A stretch of DNA of 64,000 nt from Paraphoma chrysanthemicola (GCA_020744225.1 JAGMWG010000015.1:930001-994000), one strand, 5' to 3'. Positions 22,757 to 35,343 are shown, numbered from the stretch's first letter. The notes: a model not told the origin generated them from the letters alone. Program-made: numbers and translations.

Positions 22757-24378
22757 ATGGATCAACTGAACATGGCCAACACGTCGTACCAAGGCTGGGA
22801 TGAGGATGCGGCGAGGGAGCGCAAGGATGATCATGATGCGTGAGATCTCCAACGCAAACCTCCCTTTATGCCCTCCATCGCTCCTTGACGGCGCCGCTGC
22901 ACATGCTGATGCTAACACCAAGTCCTAGACCAAGTGATCCAATTCCTCTTTCTTCAAGCTTCACCGCCATCAATAGCTCACATACACACCAACTTCCGAC
23001 GCCTCAGCCCTCAGCACCAGACCGCCCGAGGCGGACCTTGCAGTACCACGCTCGACGCGGACCTACAAGGCGGCGCAGAAATGCCACTGTTGCTGAATAC
23101 CTGGGCCTGGGTAGTTCTGAAGAGCCCGCGCATCTCGAGAAGTACGCTCCTTTACCAAATGGACCTAGAGATCTGGCTCCGACACCAGCGCGAAAGCGAA
23201 GCAAGTTAGGCGCCGGTATAGCCTCTGGAAACCTCAAGATAGTGGGGAGAAAATCGATTGTCTCAGTACAGAGACCTGTCTCTGAGGGTCTCAAGGTGAC
23301 GAAGCCTCGCGGCAAGGTCGCCGGCAAGCATGAAGCCTCTTCGACAGTGGACGTTTTGCAATCACAAAGTGATTGGACGCTGGAGGAAATACTACTATAT
23401 CAAGATGACCACATAGATCCCTCAGCGTCGCAGGGATGTTTGCCTCCGGTCAGTCATGATTCAGCTTTGACAAAGAACCCTGCACTGTCCGGACATTGCT
23501 CACAGGATGCCATCGCCTATAGTCCTGTGGAAGAGTACACTGATGACCATGACCTCGGGTTATACGGCGAATGCGACACTCTTGACGACTCAGATCAGCA
23601 TCAGAAGCTTCCCAACGCACACCTGAGGAATCGTGACGACGAAGAGTTTGGCGACGAACTGAATGACGAAGATTTGCTTGAACTGACGTCGGATATGATC
23701 GATATAGGTCCGACCTCCAGCATCTTCTTAAGCTCACCGATCAAAGCCAACATGTGCCCGAGGCCAAGTATGGCCAGTGAATGCACAGGCTCGTCAGCGA
23801 CAGATTCCATTATAGTGAGTGAAGAAGGTAGCAGCACCCAGCGCACGTCGAAGAAGTTTGTCTCGCCAGTCACTCTCACCACACGTCTCCTTGCGGCAAC
23901 TGGCGACATTAACTCGGCGAATGCACGGAAGCCTATTGTGAGGTCGCCATTTCCTGATACCGTGCGCGATCGATCGCCTCTCATTGGTCTTTCATCTAGC
24001 ACACTCTTGAGGACGTGTTTCCGCATTGGCGAAACGATCAACCAAGCCAACCATGCAAGCAAGTCCGGCCGTCATATCCTTTTCGAATTATATGCCAGGA
24101 TTCTCGATTCTAGACGCGATAACATCCGGCAGCATTTCACCTTGTGCGATCTCTTTCATGGCAAACCACCCTATATCCAGGCTACCTATGATGCTGCTCT
24201 TTGGAACTCAGTGCAACTATTCGATTATGATAGCAAGAGTTTGCTGCAGCAAGGGAGAATATGTCGCTGCATGGGGAAGATGAAACGTGAGGGGAAGGAG
24301 TGGGTCATGACGGTGTTGAATATATGGGAAGCAAAATGGGATGACATCAAGTGGGTGGAGGGAATCGTGAATGCATGA
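22757..24378 (+). CDS. Conserved filamentous-fungal protein of unknown function
   Basis: Exons 22757-22839 and 22929-24378 encode about 510 residues; the 89-nt intron has a GTGAGA donor, a GCTAAC branch and CCTAG acceptor. The start MDQLNMANTSYQGWDEDAAR is preferred because no ATG opens the long exon in frame nearby; an alternative start is the next Met, five codons on (22772). The first 350 residues are low complexity, basic then acidic (DDEEFGDELNDEDLLEL), with nuclear-signal-like RPRRTLQYHARRG and RRRR. The C-terminal ~140 residues are compact and conserved in appearance: RSPFPDTVRDRSPLIGLSS, LRTCFRIGETINQA, FELYARILDSR, then CRCMGKMKREGKEWVMTVLN and WDDIKWVEGIVN. That block looks like a beta-rich OB-fold-type domain, which would suggest a nucleic-acid role, but I cannot name it. 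Confidence 0.78.
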
Positions 24379-24722
24379 CGAGGGGCGGGCACCAGTGATC
24401 CGAGAGGGCAATGATATACAAAGATGATTTTATCAAGGATAAGTAGTTTTCGCATGACGGGGCGAAGACAAGATTATTGTCATAAGTAATCGAAGAGGAG
24501 ACGGCCTGTCCGTAGGTGGTTCATTGGTGTTGCATAGTCAACAGGGTCGCGGTCGCGCCTGCACTTACATAATAACCCGCCCCGCTTTACCTACCACGGT
24601 TCGCTGCCACTTATGCGCTCCCTCTAGAGCACCTTACTTTCGTGCATGGTGCTCGTTCTCACACTCGCCTGTTATGTTGAAGCATCGTGGCCGCACAGTC
24701 CACCCAGACGATACTGCACGCA
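24379..24722. other. Intergenic/promoter
   Basis: About 340 bp between tandem genes. Nothing else recognised. Confidence 0.35.
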
Positions 24723-26725
24723 ATGCTGAGCGCGGCATTGGTACCTGAAACGATCAACGATCAACCAAGGGCATTGTCAACCATGGACGACCTGGACGAA
24801 GACACGATGGCGCCCCAAACGGTGCACACACCGCAAAAGTCGAAGTCGCCAAAAGCACGCTCCCTTTCCGACAGCACGCCGCGATTGGAGCCATCCCCAA
24901 AGTTCCGCGAACCTCCTGCGCGCATTTCCAAAGACGATCACACCATACTCCCCAACCCAACCACGCCCCGAAGACCAGACTTTCTCTCTAGAGGGCTCTC
25001 GTTGCAGATGCCTGCTCGAGAGATGCCCATGCCAAGTCCTGCACACTTCGCAGCACGCGTTCCCCTCTCGCCGCAACTCGATGCTCGCAACACATATGCC
25101 TCACCCGCCTCACTACTCCCACGTCGATCGCGAGGCGCCGAGTTCTCGAGAGCCTGCACAAATCTCCACCACTCTACGCTACCTGAGCAGTCTTCGCCTG
25201 ACTCGTCGCCGACTATCACGCAGAAAGGCATCAAGATACCATCACGGAGACCGCGCTCCAATTCGATGCTCATGAATTCACCCAATATCAGCATGCACGG
25301 TGGCTGGGGCAACGGTGATAGAACTGCCGCGTCTAGCTCGGTCGGCAGCATCAACATGATGGGGTCGGAGGAGTCGAGCAGCTCATCAGACGATGTGGAC
25401 CCGCTGGACGGGGATGACAACGACGATCCCATGATGGGCACGCCGCAAGCAAAGATCAGCATAGCATTTCCTGGTGCCAATCCAGGTAGCAATGGCGGCT
25501 GGGCTATGAATCTGTTCTCACCAGGTGCCGGCGGACTACCAAACTTTATGAGCATTCAACGAGCGCGATTGCGGAAAGGAAGAAGCCGGAAGAGCTCAAG
25601 CTCAGCAAGCGGTCACAGCTCCATGGCCAGTCCTGGTCCTGCATCGCCGCCGAACGGTAGCAAGGACACGGGTTACTTTGCACGAGAGGCGGTAATACGC
25701 AAGGCGGGTTCGCGGAGGGAGAGTCTCTCACTGTTTGCCAATGACCTTCACATCTCTTCTGGAAATGATAGTGGAGATGAAGCTACGAACATGCCGCAGA
25801 CACCTGGCGTGGTGCGGCGCCCAGTAGTGCGTAGGGGAAATCTCTTAGTAAGTGCCTCGACTCTTGTCCTCGCAGCAGATCTAACAATCGATAGCCCAAA
25901 TCGAGGCAGTTTGGTCGCATCAAGGCCGAACTTTTTGAGGAATCAGCGCCGGTTGACAGTGAGGTGCGACGGGAAGCTGAGATCATTCGTCAAGTAAGAG
26001 AGGCCGACGAGGGACCCTCTGGCACAGCACAGTCGTCTCCGAGCCTGTTGCCCACCGTTCCTGGACTAGATGGTCCGCTTGAGGGAGTTCCTGAGGAAGA
26101 GAGTGAGGGCAGTATGAGTCTCGATAGCTCGGCGCCGAAAGGCCTGTTTGGCACGTTCGGTTCGCTGCACTCTACAGGCCGCAACTCCGTCAGCAGCAGT
26201 GACTTTTGGAACCAACGGCCAGCGCAAACTCCACCGCCACCAACTTTCCCGCGCGCCGAATCATCAGCGATTAGCGAGGACATGAGCTTAGATTCTCCAA
26301 CTATCTCGTCGTCCCATGGCAACCCAGCGCAAGATCAGGGCAGTGGCACAGGATGGGTATCTCGCGCGTCGACCCCAGGAGTTATGAATCCACCAACTGC
26401 AGCCGATGGTCTCAAGAAATCGAACAAGCGTCGGCGAGATGATGACTTTGACGAAACCTCCATCAAGCGCCGCGCAGTATCCCCTGGCGTCAGCGTCCAC
26501 AACAGTCCCGTCATCTCGCAGTCACCGGCACAGCGTGATGGTAGCCTGTGGGGTACAGCAACGAAGAACGGCAGAGAGCCATCGATAAGTGGGCACTCCA
26601 CAGCGGGCGAACGTTCGAACAGCGGCGGAAGCATGAGTTTGACCCCTACCCTGGGCCCCAAGCGGGTTGGTCTCATGGGTATGGAGAATGCCAATGATGG
26701 GTTCATGAAGATGAGCATCGAATGA
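24723..26725 (+). CDS. Ser/Pro-rich conserved fungal protein of unknown function
   Basis: Exons 24723-25847 and 25895-26725 encode about 651 residues; the 47-nt intron (GTAAGT...CTAAC...ATAG) keeps the frame. The first ATG in the open frame is at 24723, and MDDLDEDTMAPQ at 24783 is an equally good start. Most of the protein is Ser/Pro/Asn-rich and presumably disordered. The one conserved-looking block spans the intron: GVVRRPVVRRGNLL joined to PKSRQFGRIKAELFEESAP and VDSEVRREAEIIRQVREAD. Basic clusters such as KKSNKRRRDDD and IKRRAVSP suggest nuclear location. This pattern occurs in a filamentous-fungal family of unknown function as far as I remember; I do not assign a role. Confidence 0.78.
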
Positions 26726-27103
26726 TGCCTGATGTGGAAAAGTTGTGTTCGTGTATGGCAGTTTCCCACTTTACAGCTAAGCGTGGCGTTCGGGAGTTTT
26801 GATGGAACTACGATTTATGAACCCCATTTGTTCGAACTGGCATGTTTTCGCCTGCCGTAGATACCCCACTTATAGTCATCCAAGCACATGTCAAAATATT
26901 TCCCTATCAATGAACTTCCTCATCTGTGAAACAGCCTTGGAGCTGAACCCTGCTCTCCCGCTACCGCCCGCAATGGACCCCTCGATTGCCAAGCACGGCC
27001 TGCGGCATCAGCCTCACCTCCGCAACAACCCCGATCAACATTCACGACCTGTGGATGCGACAACCGCGCACAACCGTTCGATTCACAACAGAATTTCCCA
27101 ATA
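26726..27103. other. Intergenic/promoter of the capping protein gene
   Basis: About 380 bp, nothing distinctive apart from the C- and A-rich leader just before the ATG at 27104. Confidence 0.35.
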
Positions 27104-28042
27104 ATGGCGTCCGACAAGGCTCTCGCGTCCTTCATAGAGAGCGCCCCTCCAGGCGAAGTTCGACTCAACCTCGCTTGAGCTACTCGCGCCGCTAACATGT
27201 TGCAGCTCGCAGACGTGACCAAGGCCATAAAATCGATAATACAGGACGGAAACGTTGATGCCAAGCTCGCGCCAGCCTTCCAGCAATATAACGAGGAACA
27301 ATTCACCACCACGAAGCTACCCGGAGGCGCCACAGAAGTGCTCGTCAGCGAATACAACAGTTTGGGTGATGGACGGTACTACGACGTAGAGACCCAGAGC
27401 TCTTTCGACTTCGATCACGCGACAGGGAAGGCGAGCGCAGTACAAAGCTTCGTTCTGGAGAGCCAGCATGAGGACCTGGTGTACGTACATTATCCACATA
27501 CCCAAGACATGCATGCAGCAGTGTGCTGGCAAGGAGAATACTAACAAGATTGTCGCAGAAAGAGCCTCGTCAAGTCTCTTAGCACGCACACCTCCGAACA
27601 CTACCCAAAATCCTCCCATGGCGTCTACCCCACTCAAGACGACAGCGCCCTCGCCATCGTGACCGTCGCAAACAAATACTCACCAACGAACTACTGGAAT
27701 GGCCGATGGCGCAGTCACTACATTTACAGCCCCTCGTCTAATTCGGTCACCGGCTCTATCCAGGTCGATGTACACTACTACGAGGACGGCAACGTGCGGT
27801 TGCTCACCAAGAAGGACGTGTCGCTGAGCGTCAATGGTAGCAGTGGAAGCGAGGTCATAAGGCAAATCGCAACGGCGGAGAAGAAATACCAGGAGGATCT
27901 GAACAAGGCGTTTGGACAGTTGAGTGAGGGCGCGTTCAAGGGATTGAGGAGACAATTGCCGATCACGAGGCAGAAGATTGAGTGGGAGAAGATTAGCGGG
28001 TATAGGTTGGGGCAGGACATTGGTGGTGGTGGAAGGCGGTGA
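27104..28042 (+). CDS. CAP1: F-actin-capping protein subunit alpha
   Basis: The alpha subunit pairs with the beta subunit to cap actin filament barbed ends in cortical patches. Exons 27104-27157, 27206-27480 and 27559-28042 give 270 residues, the usual family length. Exon 1 reads MASDKALASFIESAPPGE and joins LADVTKAIKSII, as in other fungal homologues. Further hallmarks are LAPAFQQYNEEQFTTTKLPG, SEYNSLGDGRYYDVETQSSF, SLSTHTSEHYPKSSHGVYPT, ANKYSPTNYWNGRWRS and LRRQLPITRQKIEWEKI. The first donor is GTTCGA, a weak match, but the junction is fixed by the protein. Identification is secure. Confidence 0.96.
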
Positions 28043-28597
28043 GGTTGCATGATGCTGGGTTTAGGGGATTAACATGTGAAGTGTGGCCAGTCAAAGAGGC
28101 GGCCAGAACGTAGTAGAGTAGGCAGAGATCTTGCTGCGAGCAGCTTCTTGCTTTACTCGAAAATATAGCGAGTTTTCCACTTGTCAAGCGGTCATTCCGG
28201 ATCATCCTGCTTGCTACTGGGGCAAGAAGCTCGTGACACCATTCTCGCACTTTTGTGAGCTTAATCGCACAAGTGCAGCGAAGCTGCTGCTGTGCGAGGA
28301 CCTGTCATCTTATCTCTCTGTGCGACCATGGCTCATTTCCATCCCAGGTACTAACGTTCAAATTTATCTGCGTTGTCGTGGAACAAAGGTGCGCGTGGGG
28401 TTGATCAATTGTCACACAGCAGCTGCGAAGGAGCAGTAAGAGAATCCAGATTCGGTTAGCGATCAAGCTGTTCGATAACATAGTGTTCTCACCTCTGCGT
28501 ACAATGACGTGCATCTTTCTCTCCATCATTTCCCATCCGCCCCTTGTTTTAATATCTGGTCAATTTCACCATCCTAGCGTCGCGACAGGATCTCAAC
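28043..28597. other. Intergenic
   Basis: About 550 bp between tandem genes; no feature recognised. Confidence 0.35.
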
Positions 28598-29866
28598 ATG
28601 GCCTCTCATCAGCAGCCGTTCCGGCTGATGCACCTGCCGCGCGAGATCAGAAACTTGATTTACCAGCACATGCTATGCCCTTCCGGCTACGACCGTCATG
28701 AGTACGGCTTCCCTAGTCCGCTCTCACAGCTACTCCAGCAAAAGCCAGAGAATCCCCTTGGAATCAATCAGATTTCCCATGCAATCAACAGCGCAATTTT
28801 ACGTGCATCACGGACTGTCTATGCAGAAGCGTACGAGATCATGGTCAAGAGGAATCGCTTCATCCGCATCCAAAGCAATAGTAGTGAATTCTTCTCGTTT
28901 CTTGTCATGAGTCAACTGCCAGTCTTGACGCTTGATCGTGGGAAGACGGCGCAATTCCGCGGTTATGTCATGAACGTACGAATGAACATCGCGGACGCCG
29001 CAGAAGCTGAGCCTTTTGTGGCTCTATTTGACTGTAAGTGACATGATCATGTACATGCTTTGTTGCCGGGTCGGAGCGGAAAGCCAAGCACACCATGGTT
29101 CTCCGCAGCACTAACACGAGTCTCAGTCATGATACTCGCAAACGATTGGGACTTATTCTGCCGTGTCTATTGTCGCATCAGATCCATGAAGAGTGGGCCC
29201 CAGAAGCTGAATGCCATGGAGAAACCTGAAAAGCACACGCCCCTTCGTCTAGTATTTGACCCATGCTCGCTTGGACAGAAGAAGGACCAGGGCGTTCTCA
29301 TACCCGCGGAATTTCTAGCCAAAACGCAGTCGGAGTTCCTCGATACGTTTCAAAACCGTGTGCGGTATCTACATAGTCTCTCCATAACAAGTCCACAGAA
29401 TACCACACCCAGCAGCGATGACTACAAGGCACTAAGAGAACGAGTCGCACTTGTTCCATGGCAGGACTTCCCCAGATGGATCTCTTCTCTGAACGCACGC
29501 TGCACAGCCGCCGAGCAATTACAGACGCAGGGCCACGTACTCAAGGCAGCCGGGATTCTGTGGGACATACGAATGACACTACATGAAACTCCAAACCGCG
29601 ACAAATTGTCGCTCATCAAGCTGCACTTCCGCTTAGCCATGAACATGGCTCTTTGCTACGCCGTGTATGTTAAATCACCACCATCTGATTTTGACACGGT
29701 GGCTCTCAGGCGTCTCGTCGGTTCGACGGGACAAATTGTTCAAGTTGCAATCGAAATGCACTCCGCGCTTCAGGATTTCCCAGATCCGCCGGGGCGAGGC
29801 GCGCTGGCGGTGCTGTCGAGTATTAGTGATCTGGGTCAGAATCATCTATTGCCTATGGTAAATTAG
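28598..29866 (+). CDS. F-box-like (2EXR-type) protein
   Basis: Exons 28598-29033 and 29127-29866 encode 391 residues; the 93-nt intron splits a Phe codon. The N-terminus has FRLMHLPREIRNLIYQHML, the short F-box-like motif common in expanded Dothideomycete and other ascomycete families, followed by ILRASRTVYAEAYEIMVKRN. The remainder is predicted helical without known domain and includes AGILWDIRMTLHETP and LAMNMALCYAVYVK, which could be a helical-repeat region. Such proteins may act as SCF ubiquitin-ligase substrate adaptors, but many remain untested. The ATG lies in the context AACATGGCC. The family is certain only for the N-terminal motif. Confidence 0.75.
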
Positions 29867-30594
29867 TGCTGCATCTTACAGAGGCTAACTCTGGGAGAAG
29901 GTTTGTGCGATCTGTGTGAGAATGTCTGGGCATCAATAACATCCAAACGACTGGGAAGTTCTGGTAGATATGGGCCAATCTTTTGGGAACCAAGTCTTCT
30001 TTATTTACCTGGGCGAGAGTGGATGTACCCTACTATGACGTGCCACAACCCTTCTGTGATTTCACAGGGTTGAGCCCTTGTGCACTCGAGGTAGTGTATG
30101 GCACAGGTCCATGTCCTCATTCTATCTATGATAGTGGCGTTTCTAAAACAGGATTCACCGTTGAACACCGAGTATCGAACACGGCTAACAGTATGGCTAC
30201 AGTCATGATACGACTCGTGTGGCTGGCCTACGTCAATCGGTGAAAAACGTGGTACAGTATCCGCGTTAGCAACATTCGTGGAACGAAAGAGCCACACCAA
30301 ATGACTGTCTTATCCCTTCTCATTGCACCATAAATGGTGCAATCGAGAAACAAGCGGCAATAAGATCAGTTAGATATCGTGGCTTAGTGACTGTGCCTCA
30401 CGTGCCGTCGTGACCTTCCCCACGGGGACCGGCGCCTGTCTTCCGGTGGCACAGCTCAGCCGTACAAGGATTATACAGACCTTCTTACCACGTGAAGCAT
30501 ACTTCCGACATACGTCGCGCCTCGCGCACCCCATTCTCTATTGTCGTAAACGATTAACCAAATTCGAATATCACATCTCAAAACAAATCACACC
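29867..30594. other. Intergenic
   Basis: About 730 bp. No coding or RNA feature supported; the last 60 bp form an A-rich leader ending ACACCATGG. Confidence 0.35.
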
Positions 30595-30981
30595 ATGGGC
30601 ACGTCCACAATACCACAACTACCACCAATTGCTTCTCCAAGCGACTCAATCCATCAACCCGTCCGCACGGTACGAACATACCTCATCTTCATCCTCGCAT
30701 GTGCAAGCCTCATCATTCCTGTCCACACTCATCCTCCCGCCTCCCTCATTACCGCGCGGCGCCGCACCCACCTGTTTCTTCTCCTCTTCTGCATCAACAA
30801 TATCAACTTGATTTTACTGCTCAAGCCCGGAGCGTATGATTGGAAGCACGGAGATGTTCTCTCTTATGCGGTTCTCACGGGAACAGTGATGTATACTGGG
30901 CTCTCGATGTGGACGATTGTAATGATTGGGAGAGTGTTGTGGAAAGATGCGAGGGAGCACGAAGCGCAGTTGCAGTTGTAG
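30595..30981 (+). CDS. Small membrane protein of unknown function
   Basis: Single-exon ORF of 128 residues with a good initiation context (CACCATGGGC). Three likely membrane spans are visible: YLIFILACASLIIPVHT, LFLLLFCINNINLILLL and VLTGTVMYTGLSMWTIVMIG. The N-terminal 25 residues are polar and Pro-rich; the C-terminus is short and charged. No known family is recognised. Confidence 0.55.
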   Translation: MGTSTIPQLPPIASPSDSIHQPVRTVRTYLIFILACASLIIPVHTHPPASLITARRRTHLFLLLFCINNINLILLLKPGAYDWKHGDVLSYAVLTGTVMYTGLSMWTIVMIGRVLWKDAREHEAQLQL

Positions 30982-32501
30982 AGGCTGGGGGAGGAAAATG
31001 TTGAGGCGGGGAGGGGTGAAGAAGGCTTAGGAATGGGGACAGAAGTGATTGAGAGGAAGATGCTTGTGGACGGAGCTGGAAGTTAGCTGGATCCGAGTAC
31101 AGCCGTGGGGTTGAGTGGTAGTGCACTCGGTAGTTGGGGTTTGGAGACGGGAGTTACTGGCGCTTGATTAGGGTTTCGTTCCCTGATGTATCGACCCGCA
31201 GCGCTATAACGTTTGGTCGATATTACGGATAAATGTATTCTTTCGATGCACAGCTCATGTATCGATGGCGCAAGCATATCGTGCAGTTCGGGAAACGAGG
31301 TACGGATGCAAGTCTCTAGATGTCTCTGTGACTGCTTTAAAGGATGTATCAAACGGAAAGCAAAACTTCTCCTTTTGGACTATTCGAAGATGCAAGAGGT
31401 CGTTAGCATATCAGCATAATAGCGACGTTCTTGGCTAGTGGATGTGTCCGGTCGGCCCGTTTTGGCCCGGCGCCAAACAAACATCTTGCGAGAGTTCTGA
31501 CGTGATTTAAGGGTACAAGTACACTTTGACGACCATCGGCGCAGGGATCAAAGAGCGTGTCGAAACGTCCCTCTCAGTATTGATGTTCTTTCCGGGCTCT
31601 TCCATAGCGCCTTTGCAGCTGGTAACGCCGAGTCGATCGCGCGCGACGACCAAGCGATGCCAAGTTGCCGAGCGCCTGTCAAGACCGTTGTCGAAGAATG
31701 TCTGGAACGACGTCAGTGTCCCAATCAATGCATAGGCCGCGCAATTCACTTCAGCACTCGCAAAGTGTGAATTTCGATCGACTACTCATTTGCGCTTCGA
31801 AACCATGTCGTTGATCAACATGTCCTGCAGAGAAGTTGGCTTCGCTGACCGCAGTGTCGATCGGGCTCTTGAGGCTCACGAAGTCGATCTGATCCTCCAC
31901 ACCCATCTCCCCAAACGTGCGCACAAGGTCCACACGGCTGGTAACAGGGCCGGTGGGGGTCTTGAACTTCCCCGCATAGATGCCAACCACCATGCGCAGC
32001 GGAGTGGCCTGACACGAGCACGTCCGGGATCCGCTGGAAGCCCATTGGACGAGAATGCTTCGCGAGCAACCAGCGGACACAAATGCCTGATCACGAGCTT
32101 CTAGGAGTGCCGGAGTGGCGTGGCGCAGCAGATGCAGCATCGGCGACTGCCTATTGCCATCGAATCTTGATCGTGGAGTTCAAGCCGTTCTTGTGGTCGA
32201 TGACCGAATTTGGTCACTTGTCCGTATGCCAATGAGTGACCAAGCCATGCCAAAACGCCGCTCGGTAAACCATCGACCTTGACAGGAACATCATTCCGGC
32301 TTGACACCAGAGAACATTGCAGCCGCATCTTGGTCTCTGGGGTAGTTGGTCTTGAGCACCAATCAGCCTGCCTCGGTTTCGTTGCAATGCTTGAGATATA
32401 TTAAGCCCGTGGCCACGGACCCAGGAATTTGGGACACTTCATTCCTGCGAGTGCACAATAAATTATCCCCATTGCATACGAAAACAGCCAGTGTCACAAA
32501 C
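30982..32501. other. Intergenic region with a possible gene relic
   Basis: About 1.5 kb. From about 31.5 to 32.35 kb the minus strand carries several protein-like stretches in different frames (for example 31751-32140 with VTSRVDLVRTFGEMGVEDQ, and a stretch near 32170-32220 reading VIDHKNGLNSTIKIRWQ). No intact gene can be built. This may be a decayed gene; the region also contains the promoter of the MFS gene. Confidence 0.3.
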
Positions 32502-34174
32502 ATGAGTAGCGACGACGAGTACAAGCCCGGCACGGTGCAAAAGGAGCGCGATGGAGTCGCTGCTACCAATAACAGAGGCGTTGATGCTGAAGCGTTCGCT
32601 GAGATCGAGGAGAAGAAATTGATGCGCAAGATTGACTGGCGCCTTCTTCCCATCTTGGGAGCATTGTATTCAATCTCACTCATTGATCGCACAAATGTAA
32701 GCATCTTTATCCTCGCGCCATTGTATTTGACTGACCCGCAATCAGATCTCCAATGCCCGAGTTGCAGGCATGGAACGCGATCTTAGGCTGTTCATCGGTG
32801 ATAGATACACCATCGCGCTTGTCGTGTTCTTTCCACCCTACGCTTTACTGGAGCTTCCATCAAACATCGTCCTGAGAAAGGTGGGCAGTGCCAACTGGCT
32901 TGCTTTCATCGCCTTCTCATGGGGCGCTGTAATGATTGGGCAAGGCTTTGTCAAAAGCTGGGTCAGTCTTGCGATCTGCCGTGTTTTACTCGGAACGTTT
33001 GAAGCCGGATTCTTTCCTGGATGTGAGTTGAAATCAAGTGACATATTGGATGAGATGGATTGACTGTTGGCAGGTGTCTACCTAATCACATGCTGGTATG
33101 TGAGATTTGAGACTCAGAAACGGTAAGTCTGAAGAATCAGACGCCTGCAACGGTTTGCTAAGCCCGTGTTCAGATTGGGCGGTTTCTATATGTTTTCCGT
33201 TGGCATCGGCGGTCTGGCAAATATTCTTGCATATGGCCTGATGCAGATGGTATGCAGATTTCGCAAAGCCTTTCTCAAAAGAAGTCAGACTAACCCATCC
33301 ATAGGAAGGTCTAAGTGGCATACGCGGATGGCGCTGGATCTTCATCATTGAAGGAATCTTGACATGCGTCGTTGCCATAGCCTCGTGGTTCATCATCCTC
33401 GACTTCCCTGACAAAGCCTCGAAAAAAGGATTCCTCACCCCTAATGAAGCCGCATTCGTCATGCAGCGCATTGAAGACGATCGCGGTGACTCCGTTGCCG
33501 ATCCACTCACCTGGAAGAAAACCCTTCAGCACCTCTCAGATCTTAAACTCTGGGGCTTCGCCACCATGTTCATGTCAACCACCATGCCGGCTTACGCATT
33601 TGCTTACTTCCTCCCCGTCATTCTGGTCGGTATGGGCTACACCGCTGGTGCTGCCAACGCGCTCTCCGCACCCCCAGCTTTCGCCGCAATGATCACTGCG
33701 TTCAGCTTCGCCTGGGTCGCCGACAAATACCGTATCCGCGGCCCTATTATCGCCGCGCAATCCCTCATGGTCATCGTCGGCCTCATGATCGTTGCGTACT
33801 CTACCAACAACGGCGCCCGCTACTTCGGCACTTTCCTCGGCGTATGCGGATGCCAAGGCAACGTCCCAGCCATTCTGACTTACCAGAGCAACAATATTCG
33901 CGGACAGAGCAAGCGTAGTGTTGCAAGTGCGTTGCAGATTGGGTTTGGCGCGATTGGAGGCATTATTGCGTCGACGACGTTCAAACAGACGGAGGCGCCG
34001 AGGTATATCACTGGCTTGTGGGTGACGGCTGGTTTGCAGTTTTGGATTCTAATAGTGTTGTGCTGCATGACGTTCTACTTTAGGAAGACGAACAAGAAGA
34101 CGGACAGGCAGATGGCGGGTGGGGGAGAGGTGGAGCCGGTGGAGGGCCAGGTTGGATTCAAGTTCACGATTTGA
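32502..34174 (+). CDS. MFS transporter, anion:cation symporter (DAL5/allantoate permease-like) family
   Basis: Exons 32502-32696, 32746-33022, 33074-33122, 33174-33249 and 33305-34174 encode 488 residues; four introns of 49-55 nt all keep the frame. Family signatures are KLMRKIDWRLLPILGALY, SLIDRTN then ISNARVAGME, YALLELPSNIVLRKVG, CRVLLGTFEAGFFPGCVYLI, then TCWYVRFETQKR and GWRWIFIIEGILT. Twelve membrane spans are expected, with a central loop carrying TPNEAAFVMQRIEDDRGD. Members import organic anions such as allantoate, nicotinate, pantothenate or related vitamins and are plasma-membrane proteins; the substrate here is unknown. An in-frame extension upstream of 32502 is not needed. Confidence 0.93.
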
Positions 34175-34472
34175 GGATGAAATTTTGGATTGAGTATAGT
34201 ATGACTGCTGGGACTGCGTACGAAAATCTGATCCGTTGCACGCGCTGCGGCTTGTTCGCTTATGCAAATCCTACCGTGATTATATTGCAGAAAAACTCTG
34301 CTCGGAAAGTCTCACCATTCGATGCATGGAACCGTGAGTCGCGGGGTATACGCTACTACTAGCTACCACAGAAACAGACAACAAGCTCACCAACGTCGCG
34401 GCCCAATAAAACCCAGTACATTTTCCCATCGGCTGTTGCATTGAGCTACTCTCCATCACTCCATCCTATGAA
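34175..34472. other. Intergenic
   Basis: About 300 bp, no feature recognised. Confidence 0.35.
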
Positions 34473-35343
34473 ATGTTCCCAAACTCTAGCACACAGCTTC
34501 AATCAGCTCGTTACATCATGATAATGCACTTGATCGCAACAATTGTGCTTCTATGTCTCCCTGGCATCCACGTCGGTCTTATCACAATGACAAGATTGTT
34601 CGGCTGCTGTAAAACTGGTCGCTTGACTGGAAAGCATCAGATCAGCTGCGACACCAAGAAGCTTCAGCCCGGGATTCGTCTATTCCTGCCATCCCAACCT
34701 TCATCTGGAAGGATCTCCTAGAGTCACCGCGACTCGATCTTTACGGACTATTTCTGATAGGCACTATCCTAAGCGTGAATCACGTGTGACAAGACAAAGC
34801 GAGGCTGAAGGGCCTACTTTCCGTCTGTTAATCGCGACCCTCTTCGCCATACGGTTTCTATCCTCAGCTTCAGGCTCGATTTACTTATACAGCAAGCTTC
34901 AAATACTCCCATGGGATAGCGCAAGTCCAAACAAAGCGTGGCTACTACATTGGATCATTAACCTACCCGCTTGGAACCGCTTCTACCCGAGCCGCTATTG
35001 CGACGTCGTGGCTTCGTCGTCCCAACTCACTTGGCAAGATGCAATGGTTCGGCTGGCCTACTATCACGTCCTCGACAATTTTGTCCACGTGATCTGGCTG
35101 AGCTTCTTTTGGCCGGTCAACGACGGCGAACCATTCACCCACTACTTCAATAATTCGGAGATCCTAACGGTGGTATTGATGGTTCTTATGATGGCGTGGA
35201 CTTGGCTGCAGGTGTACAGTCGAGATTGTGCCCTGAAAATGGAACTTGCTGTGGATGCCAGAGTGGATCAAATTTTGGGGACTAGAACTGATATGGGAGA
35301 CGATAGAGCTACAAAGCGCGGCAACTGTCAGATGCCCATCTAA
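34473..35343 (+). pseudogene. Decayed copy of the 15939-16724 membrane-protein gene
   Basis: Three frame segments align in order with the intact gene at 15.9-16.7 kb. The first (from 34473) covers the N-terminal span up to GCCK, where one base is missing near 34611-34616. The frame then shifts to WSLDWKASDQ and PTFIWKDLLESPR (intact copy: WSLDWMPSDQ and PHFIWKDVLETPR) and ends at a TGA at 34787-34789. The third segment (about 34786-35343) has RFLSSASGSI, LPWDSAS, RLAYYHVLDNFVHVIWL and NNSEILTVVL, then runs past the intact copy's stop. With two disruptions the gene is probably non-functional unless unusual splicing removes them. It sits beside a CorA-like gene, as does the intact copy. Confidence 0.7.

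Noticed and set aside
22840..22928. In-frame GTG-started N-terminal extension of the 22.8-kb gene
   Set aside because: It lies exactly in the GTGAGA...GCTAAC...CCTAG intron; the ATG exon upstream joins in frame.
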